The notes under the pieces were generated by a model. The model made no database searches. It was not told the origin of the DNA and saw only the letters and a program-made list of their open reading frames with translations. This document shows, in pieces, positions 61,776 through 64,000 of a stretch of DNA of 64,000 nt. A program made the translations under genes and the position numbers. How positions within the stretch are numbered: position 1 is the first letter of the stretch; every line of letters begins with the position of its first letter. The stretch covers positions 38,668,617-38,732,616 of the forward strand of contig NC_080421.1 of the NCBI RefSeq assembly GCF_029873635.1, written 5' to 3'. The stretch is from Malania oleifera (taxonomy: Eukaryota > Streptophyta > Magnoliopsida > Santalales > Ximeniaceae).

Positions 61776-64000
61776 TGTTAGAATTGGTGTATTCCCAAGA
61801 GGGGGGGGTGAATAGGTATTTTAAAACTTTTTCACCTAGGTTGATCTATGCAACAACGGTATGTACACAACCTAGGAACAGTCTAAACAGTTTCCAAGTG
61901 CGTAGATAAATATACTGTGGAAATTAAGTCATACGCATCATTCACCCATAACATACACGTGCGGTAAATATAAAATGCAGAAATATAAGCAAACACACGA
62001 TATGTTTTCGGGGTTCGGCCAACTGTGCCTACGTCCCCGCCTCAAGCTCGCAAGCTTGAGGATTCCACTAATAGCTCACTTAAAGGTGGAGCGGCACCGT
62101 TTACAACCAGGTCAAATTAACACAGGGCTGACCTCAACCTTAACCAGGTCAATTAGCGGGGCTGACCTCAACCTACACGCCTTAATAGGACGACGCACCT
62201 AGCTATCCTAACCAGGTCTAAGCCAATCCGGCACTATTCCAGGGCTAGTCTCCCTCTTCAGGCCCGTGCCTGGAAATACAACAGTATTTGAAATACAATC
62301 AAATGGTACAATGAATAAGCTTTCAAGTAAAGCAGATGTGTACCCAAATACGTGCAATTACAAACACCACAGTATGATTCAATATGTAAGCTCAATGTGG
62401 TCTAAGGTGTCAACTCTCAAATAGATTTACTATCGTTGTAATGAGTGCGTGAGAGTGCAAACCTAAATGATCTTTGTATCACAGGATATTCAATCTAAGT
62501 GCTCAAACAAAGATATTATCCAAACTTCATATATTTCAATCAACAAGTTTTCCCAATACATATATGTATATGAAGCTCTAGCAATGTATAAGTTTGGTTT
62601 GCAAAAAGAGTTTAATCTTTGTATTCAACTATAGATATAAATCAATGAATATTGCAACAAAGATTTCTTTTCTCACACAAACAAATATCTCTTTAAAGAT
62701 TTATCAAGACAAAGCACACTAGATATTTGAAAGTATTTTGAAAATGTTTTGCAACCAAAAACAAATACAATCTTCTTAAGATGTTGTAATGAAGGTGCAA
62801 ATCGTAGAAGATCTATCAAAGTCTTCTTAGGATAGACTTATTTACTAAGTCTCCTAAGAATACTTAGGTTTAGCTCTCAATGAAAATAAATCAATCAAAT
62901 ATGAATGGGAGAGCAAACCTATTAACTATAAACACTCAATCGACTTACAAAGGATTTAAGAGATCGAAGAAGGTAAGCATGAGTGAATGGGGATTGGATA
63001 TGTGTATTATAGGGTTTTGGTTTTTCAAAGAATTTTCCCTAATCAATGTGGCTAATCCTTTTTAATCTTTGCAAATGAACACATATATATAGCCATGGAA
63101 GGAAATATGACCGTTGGGGACCTTTTGAGTATTATTAGAAAATTTTAATGACGTTTAAGGCATTTTAACCCTGTTAAAAAATTGTTAACTGCGGTAAATA
63201 AATCAGGGCAACCCGAGAGGTCCGGTCAACCAGAAATGGTTCGATCGACTAGGACTCAAATGTCTCGGTCGACTAGGAAACTTTTGAACTGAATGGTCGG
63301 TCGACTGGGGCAAGGCGATTTTCCAAATTTTCGAGGTTCGGTCGACCGGGCCTTTTTGAACTGTGTGGTTTGGTCGACCAGACCGCTGGGAATCCTCCCG
63401 AGGACCCTCCGGTCGACCAGGTTGTTGGAGTACAAAGTTGGTCGGTCGACCAGGAGATCAAAATGTTGACTCCTAGGTGGTTCGGTCGACCGGCAAGAAA
63501 TGAACTGTGAAGTTCGGTCGACCGGGCCTTGGTCAAACTGTTGACCCAGGGCTGGTTCGGTCGACCAGGGCCTTTTGAACTATAGGTTTCGGTCGACCGA
63601 AAGTGCACCAAGTGTGCATTTCGGTCCCGTATTGAACCAAACCAGTCCTATTCAAGTGCCTAACAAATATATGTGAATATGTGTGTGTCCTAAGGTCACT
63701 TGGGGTCCAATTTGGAAACACCGAAAAAGTCCGGTGTCGGTCGACCGAAGGTGCACCCTAGGGTCTTTCTATGGCTCTTTCTCATTCATGGTTCGGTTTG
63801 AGCTTACAAAATAAATCATACATGTGATGTGTGTGAACTTATTACAAACCAAGTGCCTACTTACTATTACAGACCAATTAAATATATTACATTATGAAAT
63901 AAAACTTTGGTCTTCGGGCTTTTCTTAACTTTGTGCACATCTTTATTTTAACACCTTTAGTTCCTGCACAAAACCTCAACCACTCATTAGATACAACGAG
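61776..64000 (+). mobile_element. LTR of the same family as in repeats A/B, + orientation, runs off the window
   Basis: Starts TGTTAGAATTGGTGTATTCC, then CCAAGAGGGG. It shares with the antisense LTRs a block GGATTCCACTAA...GGAGCGGCACCG (62060-62100) and a palindromic motif array (63200-63745). The 3' end is outside the window, so it may be a solo LTR or the 5' LTR of a full element. Open frames inside (61975-62202, 63273-63611) reflect repeats, not genes. Confidence 0.65.
63200..63745. repeat. Array of GGTCGACC-type palindromes in the LTR
   Basis: At least a dozen copies of (T)TCGGTCGACC(G/A) and variants, spaced irregularly by about 30-60 bases, alternating with pieces like TTTTGAACT and GTTGAC. 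The diverged family members at 51240-51760 and 56440-56720 carry GGGCGACCGAACC instead. Confidence 0.85.

Noticed and set aside
63273-63611. 112-residue frame with repeating GRPN segments
   Set aside because: The repeats follow the palindromic DNA array in an LTR; the frame has no start context or conserved domain.

Overview
The window is nuclear DNA of a flowering plant, most likely a woody dicot or magnoliid with a large, transposon-rich genome. It is AT-rich, has GT-AG introns, and is full of plant L1 and RTE LINEs, an Au-like SINE, LTR retrotransposon remnants and MITEs. The species cannot be named from sequence alone.

Two host genes are supported. The first runs on the + strand from 2462 to 44691. 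Its five exons total only 609 coding bases (202 residues) and encode a conserved S26-type (signal peptidase / mitochondrial inner membrane protease-like) protein of the kind found in Arabidopsis as At1g06200 / At2g31140. The introns are 5.8, 5.2, 30.5 and 0.09 kb, so the gene spans 42.2 kb. The Ser and Lys of the S26 catalytic dyad are replaced by Glu59 and Arg104, so it is probably not an active protease. The second gene is on the - strand at 48853-49626: an intronless 257-residue RING-H2 protein, a probable E3 ubiquitin ligase.

Region by region: 1-2400 is AT-rich upstream DNA with a foldback element. Intron 1 carries two short 5'-truncated antisense L1 copies with target-site duplications (TSDs). 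Intron 2 holds a nested tandem duplication and a truncated RTE LINE. Intron 3 is a transposon stack. An old antisense L1 (ORF1 start near 30126, 3' end near 14000) was split by an RTE LINE block, a Tourist-like MITE, a second L1 and a 4.9-kb solo LTR. A second antisense L1 was split by a block holding an LTR element, whose 5' LTR was in turn entered by two DNA elements. A nearly complete antisense L1 (37155 to about 42030) and an LTR/SINE composite follow.

44700-48850 has LTR and primer-binding-site remnants but no gene. 49851-59977 is a direct tandem duplication of a 5.0-5.1 kb unit, each copy holding the same antisense solo LTR. 60080-60620 is a minisatellite. The window ends inside an LTR of the same family in + orientation, whose hallmark is an array of GGTCGACC-type palindromes.

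The two host genes show no sign of acting together. No tRNA, rRNA, CRISPR or bacterial feature was seen. The most notable points are the 30.5-kb intron in a tiny gene, the predicted loss of the protease dyad, the readable order of nested insertions, the LTR motif array that gains and loses units, and a TATA box set in the loop of a perfect hairpin.
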